Origin: Pseudonocardia kunmingensis
GTDB taxonomy: Bacteria; Actinomycetota; Actinomycetes; Mycobacteriales; Pseudonocardiaceae
Length of the DNA stretch: 64,000 nt
Assembly: GCF_006716445.1 (NCBI RefSeq)
Contig: NZ_VFPA01000008.1
Coordinates: 186,001 to 250,000 of the forward strand
Direction of reading: 5' to 3'
The notes beneath the pieces are model-generated. The model did no database searches, was not told the origin of the DNA, and worked only from the letters and a program-made list of their open reading frames with translations. The position numbers and the translations under genes were made by a program. The number at the start of each line of letters is the position of its first letter. Within the stretch, counting starts at the first letter, position 1. Shown here piece by piece: positions 40,963 to 50,039 of the stretch.

Positions 40963-42693
40963 TCACGCCCTCCGCCGCAGCTCCGCCGTGCGGTCGTGAT
41001 CGACGCGATAGGTGTCGGGGGACCGCACCAGCGCGTCCGCGGGCCCGACGTAGTCGATGGCGACGCCGTAGGTCGCCCGTGCGGCCTCGATCGTGAGGTA
41101 GCCGTTCACCACGTCGGACAGCACGGCGTCGACGGGGCGCTGCGTCGGTGGTCCCTGGCCGCCGCCCCCGGGGAAGCAGAGCCGCACGCGGGCGTCGGGG
41201 TCCAGGCGCACCAGCTGCTTGCGGGGGAGGTCCGCGCCGGTGCGGGCGTCGACGAAGGCGCCGCGCGCCCCGGGCAGGCCCCCGACCGCGCCCGGCGCCT
41301 CGTGCAGCACCCGGTCGATGTTCGCGTTCACCGTCCACGCCCGGTCGCCGCGGCGGCGCACCTCGACGACCTGCCCGAGGCCGCCGCGCCACCGGCCGGC
41401 GCCGCCGGAGTCGGTGCGCAGCTCCCGGCGCACCTGCACCAGCGGCGTCAGCGTCTCGAGCACCTCGGTCGGGGCGGCCCGCACGCCGGTGGGGAAGCCG
41501 GTCGTGGTCAGGCCGTCCTTGTCCGGGCGGGCGCCCGTGCCACCCGCGCCGAACACGGTGAGCGTGAACGGCTGGGTCTCGTCGGGACCGCCGCCGCGCC
41601 ACACCGTCATCCAGAGCGCATCGGCGCTGGCCGCAGGCAGGCCATCGGGAAGTGCCGGGCGCAGGGCCTCGAACAGCAGGCTCGGCAGGAAGTGCCCCAC
41701 GAGGTGGCGGGAGGCCACCGGCGCGGGGTCGACGCAGTTGAGCACCGACCCCCGCGGGGCCGTGACGGCCACCGGGCGGAACGAGCCCGCGTTGTGGGGC
41801 ACCTCGGGCGCCAGCGCGGCCTTGATCGCGAACGAGGTGTAGGCGCGGGTGTAGTTCAGCACCACGTTGACGCCGTAGGGCGACTGGGGCGAGGACCCCG
41901 CGTAGTCCACCGCGATCGCGTCGCCGTCGATCGTCACCGCCGCCCGCAGCTCCAGCGGGTCGTCGCCGAACCCGTCGGTGGCCATCGCCGCGGTGAACCT
42001 CCCGTCCGGGAGCCCGGCGAGGGCCGACCGCAGCGCGGCCTCGGAGCGGTCCATGATCTGCGCGGCCACCGCGTCGATGTCGGGGAGGTCGAACTCGTCC
42101 AGGAGGCGCACCAGGCTGCGGGCCCCCACCTGGTTGCCCGCGACCTGCGCGTAGATGTCGCCGATCGTCTCGTCCGGCGTGCGCACGTTGCTGCGGATGA
42201 TCCGTTCGAGGACCTCGTCCGGCCGGCCCGCGTGGAGCAGCTTGAGGATCGGGAGCCGCAGCCCTTCCTCGAAGACCTCGGTGGCGGCCGCCGACAGGAT
42301 GCGTCCGCCGATGTCGGGGGAGTGGCAGCAGCTGGCGAACCAGGCGACGAGCCGGCCCGCGCGGAACACCGGGGTGGCGACGGTCAGGTCGTTGATCTGG
42401 CCCGCCGTCATCCACGGGTCGTTGGTGATCAGGACGTCCCCGTCCACCAGCGTCTCGGGGGAGTACGCGGCGACGATGTGCGCCATGCCGGTCGCCATCG
42501 CGTTGATGTGGCCGGGGGTGCCTCCGGTGGACTGGCCGATCATCCGGCCCGCGGAGTCGAACACGCCGCAGGCGAGGTCGAGCGACTCGCGCACGACCGG
42601 GCTGAACGCCGTGCTGACCAGCGCCGTCTGCTGCTCCTGGAGCAGCGAGTGCAGGCGGTTGGCGACCAGCCCGACGACGATGGGGTCGGTCAT
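40963..42693 (-). CDS. hyuB: Hydantoinase B / 5-oxoprolinase subunit B family
   Basis: 576 residues, the normal size of HyuB. MTDPIVVGLVANRLHSLLQEQQTALVSTAFSPVVRESLDLACGVFD is the standard start; GQSTGGTPGHINAM, DVLITNDPWMTAGQINDLTVATPVF and FASCCHSPDIGG are family blocks. ATP-dependent opening of 5-oxoproline, hydantoin, or carboxylation of ketones (acetone/acetophenone carboxylase) all use this subunit with HyuA. It overlaps hyuA by 4 bases (ATGA). A very long open frame spanning both genes exists but is a frame artefact. Confidence 0.9.
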   Translation of the reverse strand: MTDPIVVGLVANRLHSLLQEQQTALVSTAFSPVVRESLDLACGVFDSAGRMIGQSTGGTPGHINAMATGMAHIVAAYSPETLVDGDVLITNDPWMTAGQINDLTVATPVFRAGRLVAWFASCCHSPDIGGRILSAAATEVFEEGLRLPILKLLHAGRPDEVLERIIRSNVRTPDETIGDIYAQVAGNQVGARSLVRLLDEFDLPDIDAVAAQIMDRSEAALRSALAGLPDGRFTAAMATDGFGDDPLELRAAVTIDGDAIAVDYAGSSPQSPYGVNVVLNYTRAYTSFAIKAALAPEVPHNAGSFRPVAVTAPRGSVLNCVDPAPVASRHLVGHFLPSLLFEALRPALPDGLPAASADALWMTVWRGGGPDETQPFTLTVFGAGGTGARPDKDGLTTTGFPTGVRAAPTEVLETLTPLVQVRRELRTDSGGAGRWRGGLGQVVEVRRRGDRAWTVNANIDRVLHEAPGAVGGLPGARGAFVDARTGADLPRKQLVRLDPDARVRLCFPGGGGQGPPTQRPVDAVLSDVVNGYLTIEAARATYGVAIDYVGPADALVRSPDTYRVDHDRTAELRRRA

Positions 42694-44813
42694 CGGGCAC
42701 CCCGTCCGCTCCGCAGGTGGACCAGGATGCTGCCGTCGGGCAGCACCTCGCCCCGCATGCCGGGCGCGACGACCAGCGTGGCCTCGTGCTCCTGCACCAG
42801 TGCCGGTCCGGTCAGCACCTCGCCCGCCTGCAGGCGGTACCGGTCGTACACGGCGGTCTCCACGTACCCGCCCGCCTGCGGGAAGTACGCCTGCCGGGTG
42901 CCGATGCGCGCGGCGGCCGTGCCCGTGGGGGGCGGCAGCCGCAGCCGGGCGTCCGGCTCGGGACCGCGCGAGGTGAGCCGCCAGGTCAGGATCTCCACCT
43001 CCACCCCGTGCGGCAGCACGGCGCCGTACCGCTCCTCGTACTGCGCGGCGAAGCCGCGGCGCACCGCGTCGTGCCACCCGTCTCCCACCGGCGGCACCGG
43101 TACCTCGATCTCGCTGCCCTGGCCGACGAAGCGCATCTCGAGGCTGCGGACGTGCGCGATCGCGTCGGGGGCGACCCCGGACTCGCCCAGCACCTGCTCG
43201 CCCTGGCTCTCCAGCGCGGCGAAGGACTTGGCCGCCTCGTCGAGCGTGATCGCGTCGAGCTCGGTGTGCCACGAGTGCACGAAGTCGATCGACAACGGCG
43301 CGGACAGGAACCCCAGCGCGCTGAGCACGCCCGCCGCCGGCGGGGCGAGCACCGTCTCGCACCCGAGTGCGTGGGCCACGCCGGGCCCGTGCAGGGGGCC
43401 GTTGCCGCCCATCACGAACATCGGCAACCGGGCCGGGTCCTGCCCGCGCTCGACGGCGTGGACGCGGGCCGCGTTGGCCATGTTCTCGTTCACGGTCGCG
43501 TGGATCCCCCACGCCGCCTCGGCGAGGGTGATCCCCATGGGGTCGGCGACCTGCTCGGTGACGGCGCGCGCCGCGGCGGCGGCGTCGAGCGGCATCGCGC
43601 CGCCCAGGAAGTCGTCGGGCCCGAGGTAGCCGAGCACCACGTCGGCGTCGGTGACGGTGCACGCGGTGCCGCCCCGTCCGTAGCTGACCGGTCCGGGTTC
43701 GGAGCCGGCCGAGTCCGGTCCCACCGTGAGCAGGCCGAGCGGGTCGATCCGGGCGATCGAGCCGCCGCCCGCGCCGATCTCGATCATGTCGATCACCGGC
43801 GCCCGCACGGGGAGGCCGGACCCCGGCTTGAGCCGGTAGACCCGGTCGACCTCGAACGTGTGGCTGACCAGGGGCCGGCCGTCCTCGATGATGCAGACCT
43901 TGGCGGTCGTGCCCCCCATGTCGAAGGCCAGCTGGTCGGTCCTGCCGGTGTGGCGGCCGAACGCGACCGCCCCCAGCGCCCCGCCTGCCGGCCCGGACTC
44001 CAGCATCCGGATCGGGAAGCGCCGGGCGGTGTCGATCGTGGCCACGCCGCCGTTCGAGAGCATGATCCGCGGCGCCGGGGTGACGCCGAGCCCCCGCAGC
44101 CGGCCCTGCAGGTCGGTGAGGTAGTCCGCGACGAGCGCCTGCACGTAGACGTTGGCCAGCGTCGTCGAGCTCCGTTCGTACTCCCGCAGCTCGGGGTTGA
44201 CCTCGCTGGACAGCGCCACCTGCAGCGTCGGCGCGGCCTCGGCGATCACCTGCCGGGCCAGCCGCTCGTGGGCGGGGTTGGTGTGGCTGTGCAGGAAGCA
44301 CACGGCGACGGCCTCGACGCCCGCGGCGGCGAGCTCGACGGCGACCCGGGCGAGCCGGTCGACGTCGAGCGGGGTGTCGACGCGCCCGTCGGCCAGCACC
44401 CGCTCGGGGACCTCGAGGCGCAGCCACCGGGGCACGAGCGGCCGGGGGAGCTCGAGCCCCAGGTCGTACAGCTCGTAGCGGTGTTCGCGGCCCATCTCCA
44501 CGACGTCGCGGAAGCCCGCCGTGGTGATCAGCGCGGTCCGGGCGCCCCGGCGCTCGATCAGGGCGTTGGTGACGAGCGTGGTCCCGTGCACGACGGCGCT
44601 GATGCGTCCGGGGTCTAGGCGGTGCTCGCGCAACGTCGCGCGCAGCACCGACTCGACGCCCGCCGCGGGCTCGCGGTGCGTGGTGAGGGTCTTGCGCACG
44701 GCGACGATCCCGTCCCGGTCGAGCAGGCACAGGTCGGTGAAGGTGCCGCCGATGTCGATGCCGGCGTGCAGCTGCCGCTGAGCGGGCACCGGCGCTCCGT
44801 CCGTCGAGTTCAC
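42690..44813 (-). CDS. hyuA: Hydantoinase A / 5-oxoprolinase subunit A family
   Basis: 707 residues. The ATP-binding actin-like N-terminus HAGIDIGGTFTDLCLLD, VHGTTLVTNALIERRG, CFLHSHTNPAHE, NGGVATIDTARRFPIRMLESGPAGGALGAV and FDMGGTTAKV are diagnostic. Together with HyuB it forms the ATP-hydrolysing ring-opening enzyme. Start GTG 44813 was chosen because upstream is non-coding and holds a GntR-type palindrome at 44833. Divergent from the gntR gene. Confidence 0.9.
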   Translation of the reverse strand: MNSTDGAPVPAQRQLHAGIDIGGTFTDLCLLDRDGIVAVRKTLTTHREPAAGVESVLRATLREHRLDPGRISAVVHGTTLVTNALIERRGARTALITTAGFRDVVEMGREHRYELYDLGLELPRPLVPRWLRLEVPERVLADGRVDTPLDVDRLARVAVELAAAGVEAVAVCFLHSHTNPAHERLARQVIAEAAPTLQVALSSEVNPELREYERSSTTLANVYVQALVADYLTDLQGRLRGLGVTPAPRIMLSNGGVATIDTARRFPIRMLESGPAGGALGAVAFGRHTGRTDQLAFDMGGTTAKVCIIEDGRPLVSHTFEVDRVYRLKPGSGLPVRAPVIDMIEIGAGGGSIARIDPLGLLTVGPDSAGSEPGPVSYGRGGTACTVTDADVVLGYLGPDDFLGGAMPLDAAAAARAVTEQVADPMGITLAEAAWGIHATVNENMANAARVHAVERGQDPARLPMFVMGGNGPLHGPGVAHALGCETVLAPPAAGVLSALGFLSAPLSIDFVHSWHTELDAITLDEAAKSFAALESQGEQVLGESGVAPDAIAHVRSLEMRFVGQGSEIEVPVPPVGDGWHDAVRRGFAAQYEERYGAVLPHGVEVEILTWRLTSRGPEPDARLRLPPPTGTAAARIGTRQAYFPQAGGYVETAVYDRYRLQAGEVLTGPALVQEHEATLVVAPGMRGEVLPDGSILVHLRSGRGAR

Positions 44814-44832
44814 GATGGGGCCAAACGTACCG

Positions 44833-44845
44833 ATCGTCAGACGAT
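44833..44845. promoter_or_regulatory. GntR/FCD-type palindrome ATCGTCAGACGAT
   Basis: Perfect 6-base arms (ATCGTC, GACGAT) around one base. The central GTC-N-GAC is the form of operators bound by FCD-domain GntR regulators. It lies in the 111-base divergent region between hyuA and the gntR gene; a near copy is at 45619. Confidence 0.65.
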
Positions 44846-44924
44846 AGGCAAGTGGGACGGCGCTAGTCTCGGCGCGAGGACAGCGGGCGTTCGCACGGGC
44901 GCCGCGCCAGGAGGGAGCCGCACC

Positions 44925-45608
44925 GTGGTGGACATCGGTCCCCGGGACAGCACCGCGAGCCGGGTGGCCGACACGGTGCGCGCCCGCATCATCGACGGCG
45001 AGCTGCTGCCCGGCGCGAAGCTGTCGCAGGAGCGGGTGCAGGAGGCGCTCGGCGTATCCCGCAGCACCCTGCGCGAGGCGCTGCAGCTGCTGATCCGCGA
45101 GCGGCTGCTCGTGCACCAGCTGGGCCGGGGCGTCTTCGTCCGGCAGCTGGGCATGGCCGACATCTCCGACCTCTACCGGGTGCGCCGGATCGTCGAATGC
45201 GCGGCGTTGCAACGCATCGAGGTGATCCGCCCGGCCGGCCTGCGCGCGGTGAACGTCGCCATCGAGGACGGCCGGGCGGCCGCGGCCGCGCAGCGGTGGG
45301 GGCACGTGGCGGCGGCCAGCATCCGCTTCCACGAGGCGCTGGTCGCGCTGGCCGGGAGCGAGCGGCTCGACGAGATGATCAAGGAGGTGCTGGCGGAGTT
45401 CCGCCTCGCCTACGCGTTCATGCACGACACGCAGGCCTTCCACGCCCGCTTCCTGGAGCGGCACACCGGCATCGCCGAGGCCGTCGGGTCCGGGGACCTC
45501 GAGCTGGCGGCGTCGCTGCTCGACGGCTATCTCGCCGACGCCGAGCGCGAGGTGCTGGCGAGCTATCGGCCCCAGCCGTCGCGGCGGCGCCGGTCCCGCG
45601 CCGGCTAG
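44925..45608 (+). CDS. GntR family transcriptional regulator (FCD domain)
   Basis: 227 residues. The winged helix is ASRVADTVRARIIDGELLPGAKLSQERVQEALGVSRSTLREALQLLIRERLLVHQLGRGVFV (about 10-72); the C-terminal FCD helical domain has DLYRVRRIVECAAL with the usual Asp/Arg and later metal-binding His (IRFHEALVALAG, ERHTGIAEAV). GAGGGAG precedes the GTG. It sits between hyuAB and the transporter operon, with matching palindromes on both sides, so it probably represses both. Confidence 0.9.
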   Translation: MVDIGPRDSTASRVADTVRARIIDGELLPGAKLSQERVQEALGVSRSTLREALQLLIRERLLVHQLGRGVFVRQLGMADISDLYRVRRIVECAALQRIEVIRPAGLRAVNVAIEDGRAAAAAQRWGHVAAASIRFHEALVALAGSERLDEMIKEVLAEFRLAYAFMHDTQAFHARFLERHTGIAEAVGSGDLELAASLLDGYLADAEREVLASYRPQPSRRRRSRAG

Positions 45609-45618
45609 CCGTTGCCAG

Positions 45619-45631
45619 ATCGTCGGATGAT
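45619..45631. promoter_or_regulatory. GntR/FCD-type palindrome ATCGTCGGATGAT (second copy)
   Basis: Differs from 44833-44845 at two of 13 positions and is 38 bases before the MHS transporter start. It marks a second promoter under the same regulator. Confidence 0.6.
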
Positions 45632-45669
45632 CCGTAGGGTCCGCTGTGGCTCCCGCCACAGGAGGACCC

Positions 45670-46989
45670 ATGGCAGGAAACTCCAGCCGGACGTCTTCGC
45701 TCGCAGCCGGCGACGTCCCGCCCGCGACCCTGCGCCGCGCGACGATCGGCGCGACGGTCGGCAGCGTCGTCGAGTGGTTCGACATCGCCGTCTACGCCTA
45801 CCTCGCCGCCGTGCTCGGCGGGGTGTTCTTCCCCAGCGACGACCCCGCGGTCTCCCTGCTGAGCTCGTTCGCGGTCTTCGGGGCGGCCTTCGTGGTGCGG
45901 CCGCTCGGCGGGATCTTCTTCGGCGCGCTCGGCGACCGCATCGGCCGGCAGCGGACGCTGGCCTGGGTGATCATCCTGGTCTCGGCGGCGACGCTGGGGA
46001 TCGGGCTCCTGCCCGGGTACGCGTCCATCGGTGTGGCGGCTCCCGCCCTGCTCGTCCTCCTGCGCCTGCTGCAGGGGTTCTCCGCCGGGGGCGAGATGGG
46101 CGGCGCGTCGGCCTTCGTCGCGGAGTACTCGCCGCCGCGGCGGCGCGGCTACCTGGTGGCCTGGGTGGAGATGGGGTGCATCCTCGGGTTCCTGCTCGGC
46201 TCGCTGGTCGTCCTGCTGCTCAACCTCGTGCTCACCCCCGAGCAGGTCGTGTCGTGGGGCTGGCGCATCCCGTTCCTGATGGCCGCGCCGCTGGGCATCG
46301 TCGGCCTCTACATCAGGACGCGCCTGGAGGAGACCCCCGAGTTCGCCGCCCTGCGCCGCGCGGGCGACGTGGCGAGGAACCCGTTGCTGGAGGGCATCCG
46401 CGACCACTGGCCCGCGATCCTGCGCACGGCCGGCTACGCCCTGTTCCAGAACGCGGCGCTCTACATCATCCTGACGTTCGTCCCGAGCTACCAGACCGAG
46501 ACCCTCGGCTACACCGCACTGGTCGCCTCGGTCTCCTCCGTCGCCAGCATGACCGTGATCTGCCTGCTGATCCCGGCGCTCGGTGCGCTGTCGGACCGGC
46601 TCGGACGCAGGCCCGTGCTGGGTGGGTCCTGCGTCCTCGCCCTCGTGCTGTCCTACCCGCTGTTCGTCCTGATGGGGCAGGACAGCCCGGTGCTGGCCGT
46701 GGCGGCGCACCTCGGCCTCGGCGTGATCCTGGCGATCTTCCTCGGGCCGACGCTGGCCGCCATGAACGAGATGTTCGTGACCAGGGTGCGCTACGGGGGC
46801 TTCTCCCTCGGGTACAACCTGTCGGTCTCGGCCTTCGGGGGGACGGCACCGTTCCTCGTCACCTGGCTGATCAGCCGGACCGGCAACACCACCTCGCCCG
46901 CCTTCTACGTCATGGGCGCCGCCATGATCACGCTGGTCGTGATCCTGACCGCGCGCGAGACCGCGCCGGACCGGAGTCGGAAGCCATGA
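45670..46989 (+). CDS. MFS transporter, MHS family (second)
   Basis: 439 residues, twelve helices. GSVVEWFDIAVYAYLAAVLG, FGALGDRIGRQRTLAW, LLQGFSAGGEMGGASAFVAEY and DRLGRRPVLGG identify the metabolite:H+ symporter group. The ATG at 45670 follows AGGAGG; a GTG at 45646 is less likely. Its stop overlaps the DUF2848 gene start by 4 bases. One of two different transporters in this locus, the other being the sodium symporter at 47812. Confidence 0.88.
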   Translation: MAGNSSRTSSLAAGDVPPATLRRATIGATVGSVVEWFDIAVYAYLAAVLGGVFFPSDDPAVSLLSSFAVFGAAFVVRPLGGIFFGALGDRIGRQRTLAWVIILVSAATLGIGLLPGYASIGVAAPALLVLLRLLQGFSAGGEMGGASAFVAEYSPPRRRGYLVAWVEMGCILGFLLGSLVVLLLNLVLTPEQVVSWGWRIPFLMAAPLGIVGLYIRTRLEETPEFAALRRAGDVARNPLLEGIRDHWPAILRTAGYALFQNAALYIILTFVPSYQTETLGYTALVASVSSVASMTVICLLIPALGALSDRLGRRPVLGGSCVLALVLSYPLFVLMGQDSPVLAVAAHLGLGVILAIFLGPTLAAMNEMFVTRVRYGGFSLGYNLSVSAFGGTAPFLVTWLISRTGNTTSPAFYVMGAAMITLVVILTARETAPDRSRKP

Positions 46990-47681
46990 CGCGCCCCCGT
47001 CCCGTGCGACTCACGATGCCCGACGGCTCGCGGCGCGAGGTCGGCGTGCGATACGTGCTGAACGCCGGGTTCACCGGCCGCGACACGGCGCAGGTCCAGC
47101 ACCACGTCGACGAGCTGGCGGCGCTGGGCGTGCCCGCGCCGGCGCGGATCCCCACCCTGTACCCGCTGCCCCGGCACCTGGTCGCGCAGGTGGACGGGAT
47201 CCAGGTCGGCCACGCACGGACCTCCGGCGAGGCCGAGTGGGCGCTCGTGGTCGGGGACGGCCCGGACGACGTCATGATCACTGCCGCCTGCGACCACACG
47301 GACCGCGATCTGGAGGCCCACGGCATCGGGTGGAGCAAGCAGACCTCACCCGACATCCTCGGGGACCAGGCGTGGTACCTGGCCGACGTCGCCGACGAGC
47401 TCGACCGGTTCACCCTGCGCGCCTGGGTCACCCACGACTCCACGGAGACGCTCATCCAGGACGGCCGCCCCGCGCAGCTGCTGGCGCCCTCCTACTGGCT
47501 CGAGCAGCTGCGCACGAACGCGCTCCTGCGGCCCGGCACCGTGCTGCTCGGGGGGACCGTGCCGATGGCGCCGGGCGTCGACCAGTTCGCCGACGCATGG
47601 CGGGTCGAGCTGACCGACACCCACGGGCGCAGCAGCCGGCTCGCCTACCGGGTGGAGCAACTACCCGCGGCATGGGAGTGA
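46986..47681 (+). CDS. DUF2848 family protein
   Basis: 231 residues. The segment VMITAACDHTDRDLEAHGIGWSKQTSPDILGDQAWYLADV with its conserved DHTDR is what I recall of the uncharacterised DUF2848 family, thought to have a fumarylacetoacetase-like fold. No catalytic role is known to me. ATGA overlap with the transporter stop; followed after 8 bases by a 41-residue membrane peptide. Its company with HyuAB suggests a hydrolase or decarboxylase for the ring-opened product. Confidence 0.7.
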   Translation: MTRPRPVRLTMPDGSRREVGVRYVLNAGFTGRDTAQVQHHVDELAALGVPAPARIPTLYPLPRHLVAQVDGIQVGHARTSGEAEWALVVGDGPDDVMITAACDHTDRDLEAHGIGWSKQTSPDILGDQAWYLADVADELDRFTLRAWVTHDSTETLIQDGRPAQLLAPSYWLEQLRTNALLRPGTVLLGGTVPMAPGVDQFADAWRVELTDTHGRSSRLAYRVEQLPAAWE

Positions 47682-47689
47682 GAGAGCTC

Positions 47690-47815
47690 ATGAACCAGTT
47701 CTGGTGGGCGCTGATCCTGTTCGTCGTCATCGGCCTGACGCCACTGGTCATCGCGACGACGATGAACCGCAGGCAACGCCGGTCGGAGGGCACGCGAGGG
47801 ACGCCGGCCCGATGA
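47690..47815 (+). CDS. 41-residue membrane peptide, probable symporter accessory subunit
   Basis: MNQFWWALILFVVIGLTPLVIATTM is a single hydrophobic helix, followed by a very basic tail NRRQRRSEGTRGTPAR. Tiny one-helix proteins of this kind are encoded directly before sodium symporters in actinobacteria and are thought to aid carrier stability. Its TGA overlaps the symporter ATG (ATGA), so the pair is translated together. A GGGAGTGAGAGAG ribosome region precedes the ATG. Absent from most gene calls because of size. Confidence 0.7.
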   Translation: MNQFWWALILFVVIGLTPLVIATTMNRRQRRSEGTRGTPAR

Positions 47816-49266
47816 ACCACGGGTACCTGGCGGTCTTCATCGGCTACCTCGTCATCGTCCTGGGCGTCGGCGTGTGGGGCTTCCGGCGGGAGACCTACAA
47901 CGGTTATGTCGTCGCCGAGCGCAACGTGAACCTGCCGTTGTCGGTCGGCAGCTTCTTCGCCACCTACATCTCCTCGGCCACGGTGGTCGGCTTCGTCGGC
48001 TACACCACGTTGAACGGTGCGGCGATCTTCCCCACCTACTTCTGGGGGTTCGCGCTCGGCTGGGTGACCCTGACGCTGGCCGCGGCCCGGATGCGCGGCC
48101 TCGGCCTGCGCACCGTCCCCTCGTTGTTCGAGGCCCGCCACCGGAGCCCGGGGCTCCGCGCGTTCTCCGCCGCCGTCATCGTCGTCGCGTTCGTCTTCAG
48201 CGTCATGACCCAGCTCGTGGCCGGAAGCATCGTCCTGCACGTGGTGGTCGGTATCCCGCAGGTCGCCGCGCTGGTCCTGCTCGCGGTCGTCCTGACCGTC
48301 TACACCGTCATGGGTGGGCTGGTCGCGGTCATCCGCACGGACTTCCTGCAAGGGGCCCTGATCCTCCTCGGGGTGCTGTCCGCGTTCGCCGTGCTGCTGG
48401 CGAACGTCGGCGGTGACCTGTTCCGGATCGAGGCCGGGCAGACGGACCTGTTCAAGGGTTCGATCTCCTCGCCCACCGACATCCTCGCCTTCCTCCTGAT
48501 CGCCTGGGGCGGGGTGGCGGCGCAGCCCTACTACCTGCATCGGTTCTTCGCGGCCCGGGACGCGTTCACCGCGCGCCAGATGATCGGGGTCGGGGCCCTG
48601 CTGGCCACGGTCGTCTACCTCGCGATCATGTTCATCGGCATGGCCCTGCCCGGGGTGCTGCCCGCCGACCAGCTGGGTGACTCGGCGATCGTGTACTTCG
48701 GGCTCTCCCAGGGCGGGCTGCTCGGATCGCTGCTCCTGGTGGGCATCGTGTGTGCGGTGCAGTCGACGGTGGACTCCGCGTTGCACCTCGCGGGTGTCTA
48801 CACCACCGAGGACATCCTGGTCCGGATGCGGCCGGGGATGACCGAGCAGACGCGGCTGGTGCTCGCGCGCACGGTGACGGCGGTCCTCGGGGCGTTGTGC
48901 ATGGCCGGCGCCATCTACTTCGTGGTCAGCGGCGGCGAGTTCATCGTGACGCTGCTGAACATCTGGCTGGGGACGCTGTCGTCCGCACTGCTCGTCCCGC
49001 TGTACGGCTCGTTGCTCTGGCGCCGCGCGACGCTCGCAGGAGCGGTGAGCAGCAGCGTCGGGGGCTTCCTCGGCTACTTCGTGACGCTGGCCATGGCCGA
49101 GTACGGGGGCGTGGAGGCGCCGGGCCACCCGATCTTCTACGGGTTCGGGGTCTCGCTCGTGGCCATGCTGGCCGTCTCCCTGCTCACGAGGCCGGTCTCG
49201 GACCCCGAGGTGGACCGCAGGTTCTTCGGCGGCGGCGCCGAGCCCGAGGAGGTGACGTCGCGGTGA
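47812..49266 (+). CDS. Sodium:solute symporter family transporter
   Basis: 484 residues with about thirteen helices and the SSS (LeuT-fold) pattern: FFATYISSATVVGFVGYTTLNGAAIFPTYFWGFALG near the sodium site, LGLRTVPSLFEARHRSPGLRAFSA, GGLVAVIRTDFLQGALI and QSTVDSALHLAGVYTTEDI. Closest in pattern to pantothenate/proline-type carriers. Coupled to the small peptide upstream and the DUF1445 gene downstream (GTGA). It probably imports the substrate of HyuAB. Confidence 0.9.
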   Translation: MNHGYLAVFIGYLVIVLGVGVWGFRRETYNGYVVAERNVNLPLSVGSFFATYISSATVVGFVGYTTLNGAAIFPTYFWGFALGWVTLTLAAARMRGLGLRTVPSLFEARHRSPGLRAFSAAVIVVAFVFSVMTQLVAGSIVLHVVVGIPQVAALVLLAVVLTVYTVMGGLVAVIRTDFLQGALILLGVLSAFAVLLANVGGDLFRIEAGQTDLFKGSISSPTDILAFLLIAWGGVAAQPYYLHRFFAARDAFTARQMIGVGALLATVVYLAIMFIGMALPGVLPADQLGDSAIVYFGLSQGGLLGSLLLVGIVCAVQSTVDSALHLAGVYTTEDILVRMRPGMTEQTRLVLARTVTAVLGALCMAGAIYFVVSGGEFIVTLLNIWLGTLSSALLVPLYGSLLWRRATLAGAVSSSVGGFLGYFVTLAMAEYGGVEAPGHPIFYGFGVSLVAMLAVSLLTRPVSDPEVDRRFFGGGAEPEEVTSR

Positions 49267-50039
49267 GCGCAGCGGACCTGGAACCGCGGGAGGTGCGCGC
49301 CCGCATCCGCTCGGGTGCGTGGCGCGGGGTCACCACCGGCGCGTGTCTCGGCCACGTCCAGGCCAACCTCGTGGTGCTGCCCCGCGAGATGGCCGACGAG
49401 TTCGGTGAGCTGTGCGCGGCGAACCCGCAGCCGCTCCCGCTGCTGGAGCGCACGGACCCGGGCGACGCCGCCGGGCTGCGGGTCGCCCCCGGCGCCGACC
49501 TGCGCACCGACCTCCCGCGCTACCACGTCCTGCGCCACGGTGTCCTCGACGCCGAGGTCGACTCGCTGGCGGAGCTGTGGCGGGACGACTTCGTCGCCTT
49601 CCTGCTCGGGTGCAGCTTCTCGGCCGAGAACCAGCTGTTGCGGGCCGGGGTCCGGCTGCGGCACCTGGAGCTCGGGCAGGGCGTGCCGATGTTCGTCACC
49701 TCGCTGGACTGCGTCCCGGCCGGGCGGTTCCACGGTCCGGTCGTCGTGTCCATGCGCCCCGTGCGCGTCGACCAGCTCGACCGGGCCGTCGAGGTGACCT
49801 CCCGCCTTCCGTTCGCGCACGGCGCGCCGGTGCACGTCGGTGATCCCGCGGCGATCGGCATCACCGACCTGGCCGCGCCCGACTGGGGCGACGCGATCGA
49901 GGTCGGCCCCGACGAGGTCCCGGTCTTCTGGGCCTGCGGCGTCACCCCCCAGGCGGTGCTCCGCCGCGTGCGGCCGGAGATCGCCGTGACGCACGCGCCC
50001 GGGCACATGTTCGTCACCGACCTCGTCGATGCGGTGTAA
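49263..50039 (+). CDS. DUF1445 family protein (D-glutamate cyclase / putative hydro-lyase)
   Basis: 258 residues. RSGAWRGVTTGACLGHVQANLVVLPREMADEFGELCAANPQPLPLLERTDPGD and FLLGCSFSAENQLLRAGV, GVPMFVTSLDC, VVSMRPVRVDQLDRAVEVTSRLPFAHGAPVHVGDPAAIGI are family blocks as I recall them. Its best-studied relative, mammalian DGLUCY, interconverts D-glutamate and 5-oxo-D-proline. That makes its linkage to the oxoprolinase-type HyuAB meaningful. Last gene of the transporter operon. Confidence 0.8.
   Translation: MSAADLEPREVRARIRSGAWRGVTTGACLGHVQANLVVLPREMADEFGELCAANPQPLPLLERTDPGDAAGLRVAPGADLRTDLPRYHVLRHGVLDAEVDSLAELWRDDFVAFLLGCSFSAENQLLRAGVRLRHLELGQGVPMFVTSLDCVPAGRFHGPVVVSMRPVRVDQLDRAVEVTSRLPFAHGAPVHVGDPAAIGITDLAAPDWGDAIEVGPDEVPVFWACGVTPQAVLRRVRPEIAVTHAPGHMFVTDLVDAV

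Noticed and set aside
40963..44730. 1255-codon frame suggesting a fused HyuA-HyuB protein
   Set aside because: Only its second half is in the HyuB frame; the first half is an out-of-frame reading of hyuA. True genes overlap by ATGA and are separate.
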